DNA of 64,000 nt from Sinotaia quadrata (GCA_028829895.1 CM054182.1:91860546-91924545); one strand, 5' to 3'; shown: positions 37,641-51,334, counted from the first letter of the stretch. The notes: generated by a model not told the origin, from the sequence alone. Numbers and translations are program-made.

Positions 37641-38090
37641 TTAATATCATAAGCAAACTATAGCAGTATAAAATATAGTTAATGTTATGAGCCAAATATA
37701 GCAGTATAAAATATGTTAATGTTATGAGCCAAATATAGCAGTATGAAATATAGTTAATGTCATGAGCCAAATATAGCAGTATGAAATATAGTTAATATCA
37801 TGAGCCAAATATAGCAGTATGAAATATAGTTAATGTCATGAGCCAAATATAGCAGTATGAAATATAGTTAATATCATGAGCCAAATATAGCAGTATGAAA
37901 TATAGTTAATATCATGAGCCAAATATAGCAGTATAATATATAGTTAATGTCATGAGCCAAATATAGCAGTATAATATATAGTTACTGTCATAGGCAAAAT
38001 ATTGCAGTATAAAATATAGTTAATGTCATAAGTAAAATATAGCAGTATAATATATAGTTAATGTCATGAGGTAAACATTAATATAATATT
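37640..38090. repeat. 38-bp minisatellite, about 12 copies
   Basis: Unit CATGAGCCAAATATAGCAGT then ATGAAATATAGTTAATAT. The central copies are nearly identical and the ends are diverged. Confidence 0.95.
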
Positions 38091-38624
38091 ACTTTAGTGG
38101 CAGGGAAAACCAAAATACGGGCAGTAATATAAATAGAGGATGATTTCCTGCTGTGTTGAATACCAGCGATAAGGTTAATAGTATGATTATACTTTGTTAA
38201 CACAGGAGACAAAATATATATTGCCTCAATGGTCAGCTTCATTCGACTAATGATGTACAGATTAGTTTCTGGTAGATTTATTCACGTGGCTGAGCTGCGC
38301 TTTGATTGGTTAGTTTAGTGAGTTTTCTGGAACATTCAGGTATGCTACCAGCATGAGGATACCTAGGTTTACATGTAAAATACTTTTAGGTGAGTGGTGG
38401 GAGTGGTCTACATTAGCTAGAATGTGACACTCACTCACATCTTTGCACCTTATAGAAAGTATATTGAATGAGAGATTGACTCAAGTATAATTCAGGCAGT
38501 GTAAGGTCAAATTATAATATAACCAAATATTACTGGGTGAAGTTTTGTTACTTTAATAATTTTTACAAACATGTCCTCTAGGTACACTAGGCGCAACTTT
38601 AATACTGCATTTGCTATTTAATCA

Positions 38625-38626
<2 letters not shown>

Positions 38627-38681
<55 letters not shown>

Positions 38682-38690
38682 ACACACACT
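38627..38690. repeat. CA microsatellite
   Basis: CA run with one CAGA interruption. Confidence 0.95.
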
Positions 38691-38699
38691 CGTGCATTG

Positions 38700-39240
38700 G
38701 CTACGACACTTCTGCCGCTGTTGTCATTTCCTGTTATCTCTTCCACACTCCATATGCATGCTAGCTGACAAGCGTTAAATCAGTGATGTACTCCCTATTC
38801 ATTGCATCACATGCGCTAATGATTTTCTTTTTAAATGGCTGACAATCACCGACGTACTAGCGGCTTATCTCTTTTCACGCTGAATACCAACTGGATAGCA
38901 AGCGTCACGGCAGCATTTATGTTCAACAAGCATCGGTCGATTCTTCCGCTGACGCGCAAAAGGCACAATCTGTGAATTCATGCGTCGCGCACTCTCTCGC
39001 CTGTCAGCTACGTCCAGCTAGTGCAGTGGATTTCGGTGTGAAGGACTTCCGGTTTTGAAAGTACTTCACTCGCTGAACGAATCTGTCGTGAAAGCTGAAG
39101 GAACTCGCGCGAGAAGCCACTCTGAGCCCTGTTTCCATGGCAAGACGATGGACTTGCAAACTATGATTTGCAGGCCTGGCGCTGGCATTAAGCTGTCTTT
39201 AGATCGTATTTGTTGCATCTAGACTGTTTCTCGATCTTCC
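38700..39240. other. CpG-rich patch, possible promoter or non-coding exon
   Basis: Clearly richer in C, G and CpG than the flanks (many CGC and GCG words, for example ACGCGCAAAAGG and CTCGCGCGAG), with no coding frame I recognise. It could be the promoter of a gene on either side. Confidence 0.35.
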
Positions 39241-42200
39241 CTCTCTTCAAGCAATAATACTGTATATGAGATCGTGAGGACGGTGAGGATTTCATTTATT
39301 GTCTTACCAAAAATAACACAATTAGCATAGAGTCAAATGAAAGAAAATCTTTAAGCCACTCACGATCAAATCAAATGTAACTGTCTGCGTTCTAAAATAA
39401 TTATTTACAATCAGATATGCGTTAAGTGCTATGGTGGTGAAGTGGTAGGTTGTTATTTTAGTTCTGAGTTTGGTTGTTTCTTGGGAGGGAGGGTATTTGA
39501 GTTTTATTTTATTTGTTTGTTTGGTTGTTTGTTTTGGGGTGTAACAAGATTGACATCGTTGACACAATAAAACGATTAAACCAGTACTTATTAAAATGCT
39601 CACTGACGATTGAGACAAGTACTCTTTTTTACCATAATAATTTTTGTACACTAAAATCCGGATTTGAGAATAAGAGGGGGTAACAAAGACCTATGATGAT
39701 TGTGACTTATTAGTAACAATTTTTGGCGTAATTTGGAATACATGAAACAGTGGACTGGTTTGAAGAAAGCATGAACTTTCCTTAGCGTGATCACTTCTGC
39801 AGGCTTCAGCGAATGCCTGAGCGCATATGGGCAGTCAGAATGGGTGACTCACATGATGGATCAGGGGTTTCTGTGATTACAATTGTGATTAGGCTGTACC
39901 TCACGAATGCTCCGGTGTTTATGTACATAAATTTGTTCCCAGTTTTAGTGGCCTACAAGATCATACATTGTAAGACTGTTAACGAAACCGACTATTTCCT
40001 TGTCGGGTCAAAACTCTGGGAAATATTACGAATTACAGACATGTTATCCTATCTTTAGGAAACAAACAAAAACACGTTAATTTAAGCTGATCAGCCATGA
40101 CGAGAGCTCTGTGAAAGAATTCAGTGACTTTTTTTTAATCTTTCATCATTTTAGTGATGTGCACGATTTATGTCCTTTCGGTTCAATACACGCTTTGGTT
40201 TTTTTTTTTTTTACTGTTGTAAGAATTCGTCGTTAATTTTCGAACTAGCAATGGTGTAATCTGATTTAAATGTGCAAACTGGATCTCTGTTCCTTACAAT
40301 CTCATGCAGTTGCTCTATCCCCTGACACAAGACACGTACGTCATGAACGTCATATGACGTGTGAGACTTCCGAGGATGGAGGCAGATTTTCAGTTTTACA
40401 TTTTACCTTAGAAATTGATAGAGAACTTTCAATGCAGTCCTTATGGTTGGATGTGCTTAATCTTGCTTGTGCGGTCTTTATCAGATATCATTGAAACTTA
40501 ACTTTCTCCATTGACGGGTTAGAAAAAGGTCTTAATCCAGTCTTGGCAATGGAAGAAAAACAAGCGGTGCATAATGATATGGAAAGGTGTAGCAGCAGCA
40601 ATGCTGGTAGTGATCTAAAAATACAATGGTGACCTAAATAGGCTGGCTGCATAAATATAACCATGTACAATTACTAAATACAGACACATGCAAACCTTTA
40701 CTACTGTAACGAAAAGATTAACGAAGTGTTGTGTTTATGCAATCATCACAGCAGATAAACAGTATTATCAGTAATCATCGAAGCAGAACAACCAAACTAT
40801 AGTATGCATCAACGAATTTGATTGGTAAATCAGTGATCACGTGCCATCGAAAGGGATTAACTGCTTATCATGAAAAGATAAGCAAGCCGAGCATTAACCC
40901 CAATGTGTGCCAAATATTACAAGAAATCTGTCCTCGAAAAAAAAAGTCAAAGTGGTCGCAAGCATAACAAGCGCGCGCGCGCGCGCATTAACGAGCTTTC
41001 TCACACACACCCTATCACAGGCCATCGAGCTGGTTTACGCTATCATCGAATTCTGCAAAGTGCGTCGTATATCCTGATCTCTACTTGCAGACTTTACATG
41101 CATGATATACTTTCACTGGTTCAATACATTGTTTACAGAGATATAACACGGCGCAAAGTTACGTACAGCCGTAGGAGAAAAAAAAAAGGACACGCTCGGG
41201 GGCCTGATAGCTGCTCGAAAGAAGGCACTTTTTACGACTTCGATAATGTTCCTTTTTTGCGGTAAAATGCATCGCACCACCAGTGGAGTACGGAGACCCT
41301 TTGGCGGAAGGCCAATATCGGCCCCATTGCGAGCTGCCGTAAAGCTGGCAGTAGGTTTGATCCAAGATCGAGCCATGGCCAAAGAGGGTTTGCTGTCTAC
41401 GTCCCGTTATTTTCAAGGTGATTAATGCAAAGCTTCTTCAAACAACGCATGCACTTCCGGAAAACAGAAATAATAACGTAACACGTAGAGGCAAATCAGC
41501 ATCCTTTTGGCAGCGACAGGCAAGACAAAGATCTGTGTAACCGAGGAACTGGGATTTAAAACATTTTATTAAAGGAAAATAGTTTTGTTCTTGTTTATAC
41601 TGTTAATGTTAATCTGCTGTATATAATACTGAATTGCTAGGAAACGTCATAAAATTGTGAATGATTTTTCAGTTTCTCCTGTTAGCTTCAGTCTAAGGCA
41701 GGATTTTGATTTGATTTTCTTTCATATTTATTTCTGTACGTTTGGGTATTCTTTAAGCTTTATATCCCTGGGGTAGTTTTGTGTTGTTTGTTTGTTTGTG
41801 TTTAATAAGATTTACCATACAGTCCAATTATAAGAAAATGGGTTGTAGTTTATGTTTGTATGTGTTTGTGGTTATATGTTTTAGATATAATAAAGTGTTA
41901 GGTGACTAACTTAAATGCAGATAAATGGTGTGTAGGGGGTGTTTAAAGTGATTACATTTGACGACTAACCATTAACTTAGGACTGAAGGTTTGTTACCAT
42001 ACACAGTATTCAATAGCAACATCTGCGTCATTACTGGACACATCAGTTTGTATTTTGTCTTCGGCACGCGACAGAATACAAATATAAAAAAAAAATCGAA
42101 TGGGGATATCTTTCAGCAGGATTTACAATCTGCATTTGTGTTTCTATTTACCTTGCAACCTGTATGATTACTCATGATTGAACTCTGTTATCACTGTCGC

Positions 42201-42955
42201 TATGCATGGGACTTGTACATAATCGATTATTGTATAGTGTTTTGTCGATATCCTTACAAACTATTATCTTAAATCAGTGCTTTGCTGACGACTTTCTCAA
42301 AATAGCCGATACTTTTTCGGTCACAGTTCATCTGAATACAGGTCTTGTACAAAGTATTACGTTGATGTTCACTAGAATAATTAGTAATGTTATGTCGCAA
42401 ACTCATGGATGAGAGTTATCTCTCTTGTATTAAAAATATATACGCTGCTGTTCTTATGTGGTGGTGATAGCGTTGTTGTTTGTTTGTAGGGACTTTTTTG
42501 TTCAATCGTATCTGACTTTCAGTTCCTCCCTTGTAACTAAAACCCGTTACTGGTTTAAAATGTTCGGGGAGATTGGGAGGAGTTTGCCTGTTGTATCCGG
42601 CGGGGTACGTTCAAGTCTTGAAAGTCACCTTTTAAATGTTGTCGTCTTTATTGTCTTGTATTTTGATATCCTGCATTATCTTTTTTCCATATGTGCTCAG
42701 TTGATATATTTTTATTCATGAAAATTTCCTTATGTCTTGTTTGTTACTATTGACGTAATAACAAAAATAATGAGTTAGTTCGCTTTTCAGTTTTTTTTCT
42801 TATTTTCATCTGAATGTATTGTTTTGTCTTTTCTTAGATTCTTCTTCAATTTAATTTTAGCATTTATTAGTAATACATTATATTGTTTTCTATCACTATT
42901 ATGAAAATCTTCGTGTTCTTTAGACATATTGTCACTATGTTTAGTTCTGTTCTTG
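39240..42955. other. no gene recognised
   Basis: Several frames of 60-120 codons exist but none shows a recognisable domain or convincing codon bias. A GC dinucleotide run lies at about 40973-40986. The block 41130-41420 is GC-richer and overlapped by frames on both strands, none recognised. Confidence 0.4.
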
Positions 42956-43352
42956 GGTACTTGGAGTATTATAGTGATGGAGTGATGGAGTGATGGAGTG
43001 TTGGAGTGTTGGAGTGTGGGGGGAGGGGTATGTTGAGGACACAAATATTCTTTTGTTGATGGTAGAGTCGGTGAGTTTCGGTTCGGTTATAAACGCGTTA
43101 GTATATAGATATTTTTAACCGTTTAGCGTTAATAATCTTTTGGAAAATGATTATTTATTTACTTTTCTGTTTTGTTTACAATTTTCTTCAGAGTGTAAAC
43201 ATTTTTACATTTGCAAATGAATGTTGTTTTTTTCACGATTACCAAATAATTTCTTCAGTTCTCTGATATGTTAAACTGATCTGTTGTATGTGCTACTTGC
43301 TCTGTGATCAGTTTAATTATTTCATATTCTCATAGATTAAGTGACCATAGGA

Positions 43353-43510
43353 CAATATGCATAGAAGGTAAACTTATGTTCAGCAAACGTGTAGGACACA
43401 TTATGCATAGCGGGTAGACTTGTGTTCAGCAAACGTGTAGGATACATTATGCATAGCGGGTAGACTTGTGTTCAGCAAACGTGTAGGACACATTATGCAT
43501 AGCGGGTACA
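43353..43510. repeat. 46-bp minisatellite, about 3.4 copies
   Basis: Unit AGCGGGTAGACTTGTGTTCA, GCAAACGTGTAGGACACATT, ATGCAT. Confidence 0.93.
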
Positions 43511-43800
43511 CCTGGCTGCATACTCGTTTGTTTGTTTGTTTTCACTACTATCATGTTATAAGTGTGTACATTCTGATCCACTTGCAAAGTTCTCTGTACT
43601 TGGTCCAGTGGCTGTTTACAGATTGCTCACGGCTGTCAGATGTTGTGTACAGCTATTAACACGATATATTAGAAACTTCTGAAAAAACGCTGTTTATATT
43701 TACATCTTTAATAATATTACATTTATTATTAATAATAATAATACTTTTTAATATTATTTTTGTTATTTTTATTATTATTTGTTTTCTTATTATTCTTGTT

Positions 43801-44110
43801 ATTATTCTTTTTCACGATTCCCGTGTGACTCTTAGTTATGAACCAAGGTCTCGGAATCTTACCAAGATTCTTGGAGATCCAAGGTTTGACGGAAGATATG
43901 AGCAGTTCCTAGGAGGGCTGCCTTTAGCAGTGGGTCGATTTTGTGTTGTCCAGACACAGATAGTCTTTCAAATCAGGTGTGATGTTCCCCAAAGATCCTA
44001 TCACTAAAGGTATTACTTCTACTTCTACATTCCACGGTCTCTGGATTTCTAATCTAAGATCCTGGTATTTTTCTATTTTTTCTCTCTGTTTTGTTTTTGT
44101 TTCTATCACA
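43801..44110 (-). mobile_element. LINE 3' end (R2/R4-like family), minus strand
   Basis: Minus-strand frame KIEKYQDLRLEIQRPWNVEV followed by IPLVIGSLGNITPDLKDYL. This is the C-terminal tail after the restriction-like endonuclease, then an untranslated tail with CTTGGTAAGATTCCGAG. The sequence beyond it is AT-rich with AAT repeats, as at the other two 3' ends. The element is truncated at its 5' end. Confidence 0.78.
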
Positions 44111-44140
44111 TCGATGATTGTTTATGTTCTGTTGGACATT

Positions 44141-44142
<2 letters not shown>

Positions 44143-44175
<33 letters not shown>

Positions 44176-44378
44176 GCTTCTAACAGTAAAGTAATTTAAA
44201 GTAATTTAATATGTTTATTATTATTGTTATTGTTGCTGCTATTGTTGTTCTTATTATAATTTTTATTATCTTCATTATTTACTATTGTCAATTTTTATGT
44301 TATTACTATTGTTCCTATTCTCATTCTTACTATTAGTAGTAGTATTTAAATGATTATCACTATTCATAGTAAAATGTA

Positions 44379-44426
<48 letters not shown>

Positions 44427-44430
44427 AAAC
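44143..44430. repeat. ATT trinucleotide microsatellites
   Basis: Pure runs at about 44143-44175 and 44380-44425, with imperfect ATT/GTT sequence between. Confidence 0.93.
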
Positions 44431-45224
44431 ATTTTGCTTCAATTATATATTTCATCTTAAACATAAAGACTTTATTCTAATTCACTATTAAAATCATTTT
44501 ACTATTATTCTGCAAGTTTGTGCGCTGGTTTTTGTTAATATTTTTTATAGGTTTAATTATCAATTTTCAGCTGATCTTTCGGCTTTCGCACCACCGTTTT
44601 TAATTGTATTCATGGTAATTCATTAATCACAGAATAGAATGTTTGTTCAGTACTACAATATTCTGCCAATATGTCACTGGTCTTCACGAAAGAGTGATTC
44701 ATTAAACAAATATCTTTTTTTAAATATTAAATACATGTAACTGTGATGATTAGCTTTGACGTGTAGGAAGCCTTGCTGCTGCCTGTAGTATTTCAGGCTC
44801 TTAAGGGGCGCATTATTCAAGAGAGAAGTTTCTTTTCCATTCCGATTTCTTTCTAATCATTGACTTTCAAGGTCAACATGGACACACCTCGTGTCATAAT
44901 TGCACGCCAGCGGTCAGTTCTTTGTTCGTTTATATTACATTTATTTTAGGCGTTAATTGGCGACGATTTGCTATGTGATCATCGCCTCAAGTCGGCAGTT
45001 TTCTTTTCTGGAGGGTTTCGTTTCGTCAGTTTTCTGCTGCTTTTGAAGTATTCGTCAGCAGATTGAATCAAGTCCATTTTAGTTTTGTGATTGATTGTCA
45101 GCCCTAAACATGACACTAAATGAATAATGCCCTTGAAATACGAATGAAGGCAGATCCAATACAACACAACTGTTGGTTGACTCTATACAAACACAAATAT
45201 AGGCGACTATCTAAACTCAAATAT
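44430..45224. other. no gene recognised
   Basis: Nothing supported in this stretch. Confidence 0.4.
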
Positions 45225-45775
45225 CGGATGACTATACCAACATAGTTGATAGAAGACCCAGTACAAACACAACTGATAGTTCATCCAATACAAACACAAC
45301 TGATAGTTCATCCAATACAAACACAACTAGTAGTTCATCTGATACAAACACAACTGTAGGTTGATCTAATACAAACACAACTGATAGTTCATCCAATACA
45401 AACACAACTGATAGTTCATCCAATGCAAACACAACTGTTGGTTGATCTAATACAAACACAACTGATAGTTCATCCAATACAAACACAACTGTTGGTTGAT
45501 CTAATACAAACACAACTGATAGTTCATCTAATACAAACACAACTGTTGGTTGATCTAATACAAACACAACTGATAGTTCATCCAATACAAACACAACTGG
45601 TAGTTCATCCAATACAAACACAACTGATAGTTCATCCAATACAAACACAACTGTTGGTTGATCTAATACAAACACAACTGTTGGTTGATCTAATACAGAC
45701 ACAACTGATAGCCGACTCAATACGAGTACAAGAAATAATTGACCCAATACAATCACAGCTCATGATCTAATACAA
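45225..45775. repeat. 27-bp minisatellite, about 19 copies
   Basis: Unit AATACAAACACAACTGATAG then TTCATCC, with a common variant ending GTTGGTTGATCT. The length is a multiple of three, giving open repeat frames on both strands. Confidence 0.96.
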
Positions 45776-46135
45776 ATACAACTGATGGCTGGCCCATTAC
45801 AAGTACAATAAATATTTGGCCCAATGCAAATACAAATGATGTTTGACTCAATTCAAGCATAATTGAAGGACGGCTTAGTACAACTGCGACCTAAGACTGA
45901 CCCAGAATAACCAGAACGAAAAGCTGATTCATTACACGTTCACTGACGGTTGATTCAAAAGAGAAAAAGTAAACTTCATCACAAATTAATGCAAGCAACA
46001 GTTAAAAAAAAGAAACGCAAGTCACCAGTCGAAATTAAACACATAAACTAAAAGTTAGTTAACACAAACACAAGAGTTAAAATTGAACGCAAACCAGCAG
46101 TTACAGTTATCAACTCACCACAGTTAAGTAACCAT
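45776..46135. repeat. eroded continuation of the ACAAACACA-rich array
   Basis: Units resembling GGCCCAATACAAATACAA fade out to the right. Confidence 0.65.
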
Positions 46136-46280
46136 AACCTACACATAAAATCAAGACTAAATTACTGATTACCAAACCTACACATAAAATCAAGACTAAA
46201 TTACCGATTACCCAAACCTACACATAAAATCAAGACTAAATTACCGATTACCCAAACCTACACATAAAATCAAGACCAAA
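46136..46280. repeat. 40-bp minisatellite, about 3.5 copies
   Basis: Unit CCTACACATAAAATCAAGAC then TAAATTACCGATTACCCAAA. Confidence 0.94.
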
Positions 46281-46284
46281 CCCA

Positions 46285-46645
46285 GCAAACACAGGCGAAG
46301 AATGATTTACAAGCAGAGTGAATTAACCCCAACAAACATACTTTAAAGTTATTCAGAGACAGACAAACTAAAGCTAAGTAAATGAAGGGGCGCTAACTCA
46401 AACAAATCTAAAAGCAAATGTGTGATCTAAAGCAGAGAAATGGAAGCTAGCTCTAACAAACATAAATACAATTGTTGCTCTAGAGCAAATAAAAAGAAGC
46501 TAATTCTAACAAGCTAAAATGCATGCTGATCTTAAGCAAATAAAGGGAAACAAAACTCAAATAAAATTAGAGCTGATTAAAACATCAAACATGACTGATG
46601 ACATAAACACAAAAATACTTTTCAGCTAACTAGATAAACACATAT
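46285..46645. repeat. diverged tandem-like A-rich sequence
   Basis: Loose recurrence of AGCAAATAAA, CTAACTCTAACAAAC and similar words about every 60-70 bp. Confidence 0.55.
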
Positions 46646-46649
46646 TAAT

Positions 46650-47020
46650 ACTGACAAAATCAAAACAAAATCAAGCTAACCCAAATACAACAGAATGCTG
46701 GAATAAACAAAATCAAGCTAACCCAAACACAACAGAATGCTGGATTATAAACAATATCAAGCTAACCCAAATACAACAGAATGCTGGATTATAAACAAAA
46801 TCAAGCTAACCCAAATACAACAGAATGCTGGATTATAAACAAAATCAAGCTAACCCAAACACAACAGGATGCTGGAATAAACAAAATCAAGCTAACCCAA
46901 ATACAACAGAATGCTGGATTATAAACAAAATCAAGCTAACCCAAACACAACAGAATGCTGGAATAAACACAATCAAGCTAACCCAAACACAACCGAATGC
47001 TGGAATAAGCAAAATTCAGA
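46650..47020. repeat. minisatellite of about 42 bp, 8-9 copies
   Basis: Unit AAACAAAATCAAGCTAACCC then AAATACAACAGAATGCTGGA, with or without an extra TTAT. Confidence 0.95.
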
Positions 47021-47044
47021 TGCAGTAAAACTTAATAAATGAGC

Positions 47045-47345
47045 ACTGAAAATTGAAAGATAGGTAAAACTTCAACAAACGAACACAATTAATGGTCACA
47101 ATTAAAAATAAGGTAAAGGTTCATCAAACGAACACAATTAATGCTCACAATTAAAAATAATGTAAAAGTTCATCAAACGAACACAATTAATGCTCACAAT
47201 TAAAAATAAGGTCAAACGTACTCAAGAATACTGTCAATTAAGTATAAAGTAGAACTTACTCAAACGAAAACAAATAAATGTTGACAATTAACTTAAAGTA
47301 CAACTTATAAAAACGTAAAGAAATCAATGTTAACAATTCATATAA
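47045..47345. repeat. minisatellite of about 50 bp
   Basis: Unit TCATCAAACGAACACAATTA, ATGCTCACAATTAAAAATAA, GGTAAAAGT; diverging to the right. Confidence 0.9.
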
Positions 47346-48855
47346 AGTGAACGCAGATGAAGGATGACAAAGAAACTTATGAAATAAAGGTTAACACAAA
47401 CAAACCAGAATGAATACTGACAAAAGCAAAGCAGATAAACATAACCAAAACAAACACAAATGAGTATATACTCAAGTCAAACACAGGTAACTAACTCATG
47501 TATGCATCTGAATGCTGAGCCAAAACAGAAACCTATCTATTTAAACACGAGTCAAATCTAACCAAAATCAAATACAAACTGTATGTTGTCTACAACATTA
47601 CAAAATGATATTAGTCAGTTTTATGTTATTTTATTTTATTCCCGAGTGTATTTTATTCAACATATTGCTTTTTTTGGTAATTTAAATCTGTCAGTAATTT
47701 TACTACACGTAATACAAGCAATATTTTGACATATCTTAAATGCAGATATTTCAGTTTGTGTTTTTTCTCAAACATTTATTCTCTTTTACTTTTCGCAATA
47801 AAATCATGACATCACGAACAAAACTCTTTTTAAATAAACATCTTTTTAATTGTTTTCTGAAAAAGAGCATATCTAAATAGACCATAGACATCAGAAATTA
47901 AGCTTCAATGTGCATCAAGAAATAAGAAGTAAAATGCTTGCAACTCTAGGGCGAGAACTTTCTTGTGTATATTCCTTACGTGCCCTAGTTTCTGACGATT
48001 TCTAACGACTTCTGAAACTTTCTGGTCATTTCAGGCTATTGTTTCCGAGATGTTATCGGAGAATGTTTTTCACTTCAAAGAAATTCAAAACAAAAACTGT
48101 TTACATTTCAGTTGTGTCCATGGAACATTATTGTTGTTTTTTTTGCAAATAATATTTCTTAGCGTTTATTTCTTAATTGGTTGTATTTTCACATTATGTA
48201 TGAAATGCGATAATATAAGAACACTCGAACTTTGAACTGCTGCAGTTTGTATGAAGGTAGCTTAATTTTGTGAACACGTTTTCAGTGTGCAATAAAACCA
48301 CTGTTTGTAGTTATTCATGTGTGTATAACTCTTTCAACGTAGCTCATTTCTATGAATCTCTATATATGGTTCAATAAAAGAATTTATGTAAAATAAATAC
48401 AGGATATAGTTAAATTATCAATGCTATATGTAAAACTGTGTAGAGAGGATTTTATATGACTGTAAAATGGGTCTGTAGCCCTGTAATAGAATGGATTGTA
48501 CATGGCTGCAAGATGGATCTGTTTCAGCGGTGTCCGTCCTAGGGAATGTGATTGCAGACATCTGTAAATGATGTGTCGATGATAACCATTTATGTACATC
48601 GTAAATAGGATCTAATACGATTTTTTTTTAAAATTACAAGCAATGCAAAATAGTTTGAGTGCGTGTGATTATATCTTGGGGTTTTGCTATTATTTTTGAA
48701 GAGAGGTGGTGGTGGTGGTGGTGAGTGTTCTTTTGTTTCTTATATATAAGTTTAAATGTTTTGTGTTTTCCGCTTTTCATTTTAAGTGTTTATTCCAGTG
48801 TTTAAAGATTTGGTTATTTTAATTATAAGTATTATCATAATTAGAGTATTTGTAG
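47345..48855. other. no gene recognised
   Basis: AT-rich, with a GGT run near 48706-48723. No supported coding frame. Confidence 0.45.
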
Positions 48856-48857
48856 CA

Positions 48858-49055
48858 TGTAGTTAATGGAATGTGGTATACTGTTAATGGAATGTGGCGT
48901 GCTGTTTAATGGAATGTGATATGATGTTAATGGAATGTGGCGTGTTGTTAATGGAATGTGGTATGCTGTTAATGGAATGTGGCATGCTGTTAATGGAATG
49001 TGGCACGTTGTTAATGGAATGTGGCGTGTTAATGGAATGTGGCATGTTGTTAAGG
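48858..49055. repeat. 21-bp minisatellite, about 9 copies
   Basis: Unit GTTAATGGAATGTGGCATGC plus one base. Open on both strands because of its multiple-of-three length. Confidence 0.95.
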
Positions 49056-49399
49056 AAAATCATTAATTTTCTCATCGAAGTGTTCTTGAAGACCATAATA
49101 ACAGTTCAGAAGAAGCAGAAAGTTTTCGTGAAAATAATAACAAAATACATGTAATTTGACATAATACGGTACAGTGGTAATTTATCTGAATGAAAAAAAC
49201 TACGATTCTTAAGGCAGTTTTCAAGACGGGTGTTAACAGACAATTTGTTTCAGAGAATTACTCATTTCAAGCGCAAATCCGTCACATCTCCAACAGAACA
49301 AAAAGTGTAACAGTCTGAAATCCAAAACATTTCGAATAAAAACACAGAGTATAACATGTTATACAATAATCGTTTCTTGTTTGTATTTAGTTGTCCTTT

Positions 49400-49735
49400 G
49401 TTCCTGAGATCAATATTGATGCTGAAGAGATTTGGAGCTAGACATATTTACGTCTCATAGCCATAGAATAATCCTTATTTATATATCACAGTTTTAAATA
49501 ACTAAACTAATTTATGTCTCACAGCCTTAGAACTAGACCAATTTATGACTCACAGATTTAGAACTTGGCTTATATTTATATCACAGCCTTAGAACCAGAC
49601 TTATTTATGCCTTAAAGCCTTATAACTAGACTAATTTATATCTCAGAGCTTTATACCTAAACTTATTTATGTCTCATATTCAGACCTAGACTTACCCAAG
49701 TCTTACAGCTTTAGACCTAGACTTTTCTATCTTTT
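49400..49735. repeat. degenerate minisatellite of about 30-50 bp
   Basis: Copies of TAGACTTATTTATGTCTCAC with AGCCTTAGAACC. Confidence 0.85.
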
Positions 49736-50004
49736 GCTGATAATTAGTGTTTTATCTCACTTGCCAGTAACTTCTTACTGCAACAGTTGAATGGGTCATT
49801 GTGCTAAAAAATTAAAACCAACTGTACTAATTAATGGATTTTTAAAATATAAATTACTACTTTTAAAATTTAAATTGCTACATATTGATTAATTTAAGAA
49901 CACATGTTTAATTCAGACTTGGTAAAAATTAGAATGTCAAACATGCTAAAAATAAGTCTGCCTAAGGGCCCCGGCCTATTTCATCTCAATGACGCTGAAC
50001 GGGC

Positions 50005-50975
50005 ATAAGAGCCTTAACACTAGACATGCAGATCTCTCACTGCCTCAGATCTAGGCATTCTATCTCTCATTGCCTTTGGACTAAACATATTATCTCTCAC
50101 TGATTTAGATCTAGGCATTCTATCTCCCATAGCCTTTGAACTAGACATGCTACATCTCACTGCGAATGAACGAAACATTATGTTTCTCACAGCCTTGGAT
50201 CTAGGTATTCTTTCTCTCACTGCCTAAGATCTAGGCACTCTATCTCAGTGCCTTTTAACTAGACATATATCTCTCATTGCCTTCGAACTAGATATTCTCT
50301 CTCTCACTGCCTTAGATCTCGACATTCTATCTCCCACTGCGTTGGAACTAGACATTCAATCTCTCATCGCCTTTGAACTAAATATTTTATCTCTCACTGC
50401 GTTGGAACTAGACATTCAATCTCTCGTCGCCTTTGAACTAAATATTTTATCTCTCACTGCCATGGAAATGGGCATTCTATTTATAACTGTCTTGAAGCTA
50501 AACATTATATCTCTCACTGCCTCAAATCTAGACATTCTGTCTCTTACTGCCTCAGATCTAGACATTCTGTCTCTTACTGCCTCAGATCTAGAAATTCTGG
50601 CTCTTACTGCCTCAGATCTAGAAATTCTGGCTCTTACTGCCTCAGATCTAGAAATTCTGGCTCTTACTGCCTCAGATCTAGACATTATGTCTTCACTGCA
50701 ATAGAACTACTCACTGCCTTTGATCAAGACATGCTATCTCTCACTCAGTCACTGTCAAGGATCTAGGCGTCCTATCTCTCAACGTCTTTGAAATAGACAT
50801 TCTATCTATCACTGCCTTAGATCTAGACATTCTATCTATCACTGCCTTAGAACTAGACATTCAATATTTCACTGCCTTAGATCTAGGCACTCTATCTCGC
50901 ACTGTCTTTGAACTGGATATATTATCTCTCACTGCCTTGGAACTAGGTATTCTGTCTCTCCCTGCCTTTGAATTA
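50005..50975. repeat. 30-bp minisatellite, about 30 copies
   Basis: Unit CTAGACATTCTATCTCTCAC then TGCCTTAGAT. It resembles the 49400-49735 array and may descend from it. 50520-50680 is a recent, almost identical run. Confidence 0.95.
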
Positions 50976-51334
50976 CAATTGCCAATCTTTCATTTCTAAT
51001 TAAAGTTCACAAGATTAGGTTCTGATCACACTGTTTGAGGTGACTGCACTTTGACATACGGCTGTGAGTACCATCTTGTTTCATGTCATGGAGTTTTTCG
51101 CGATATCCGCGTGCAAAGTACTCATTTGTCTTTGGCGAGTGAAGATGGGGAAAGGGGAGTTAATAATAAAAGCGCGGGAGGTTTTCAGAATGCTAGTGCT
51201 ATGGCTGGTTTGTTTGTTTTTAAATATTCGCTGTATTCATGCGTTAACAATTTAAGCACTTAATATGCTAATTCAGACTGAAAGTGTTGAACTGTTGTGT
51301 CTATTTACTGGTATTCCAACGCCCCTCGACTATC

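Noticed and set aside
37640..38090. CCAAATATAG in each unit considered as an SRF or MEF2 site
   Set aside because: One mismatch to either consensus; not strong enough to report as a finding.
41270..41400. Possible tRNA or tRNA-derived SINE (GGTTTGATCC box B-like word)
   Set aside because: No matching box A at the right distance and no cloverleaf pairing found.
41113..41416. Overlapping frames on both strands in a GC-richer block
   Set aside because: No recognisable domain, and two mutually exclusive frames of similar quality.
42458..42721. Hydrophobic 87-codon frame
   Set aside because: T-rich sequence readily gives Val/Phe/Leu frames; no homology or gene context.
45232..45770. 174-codon minus-strand and 115-codon plus-strand repeat proteins
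   Set aside because: Artefacts of the 27-bp minisatellite.
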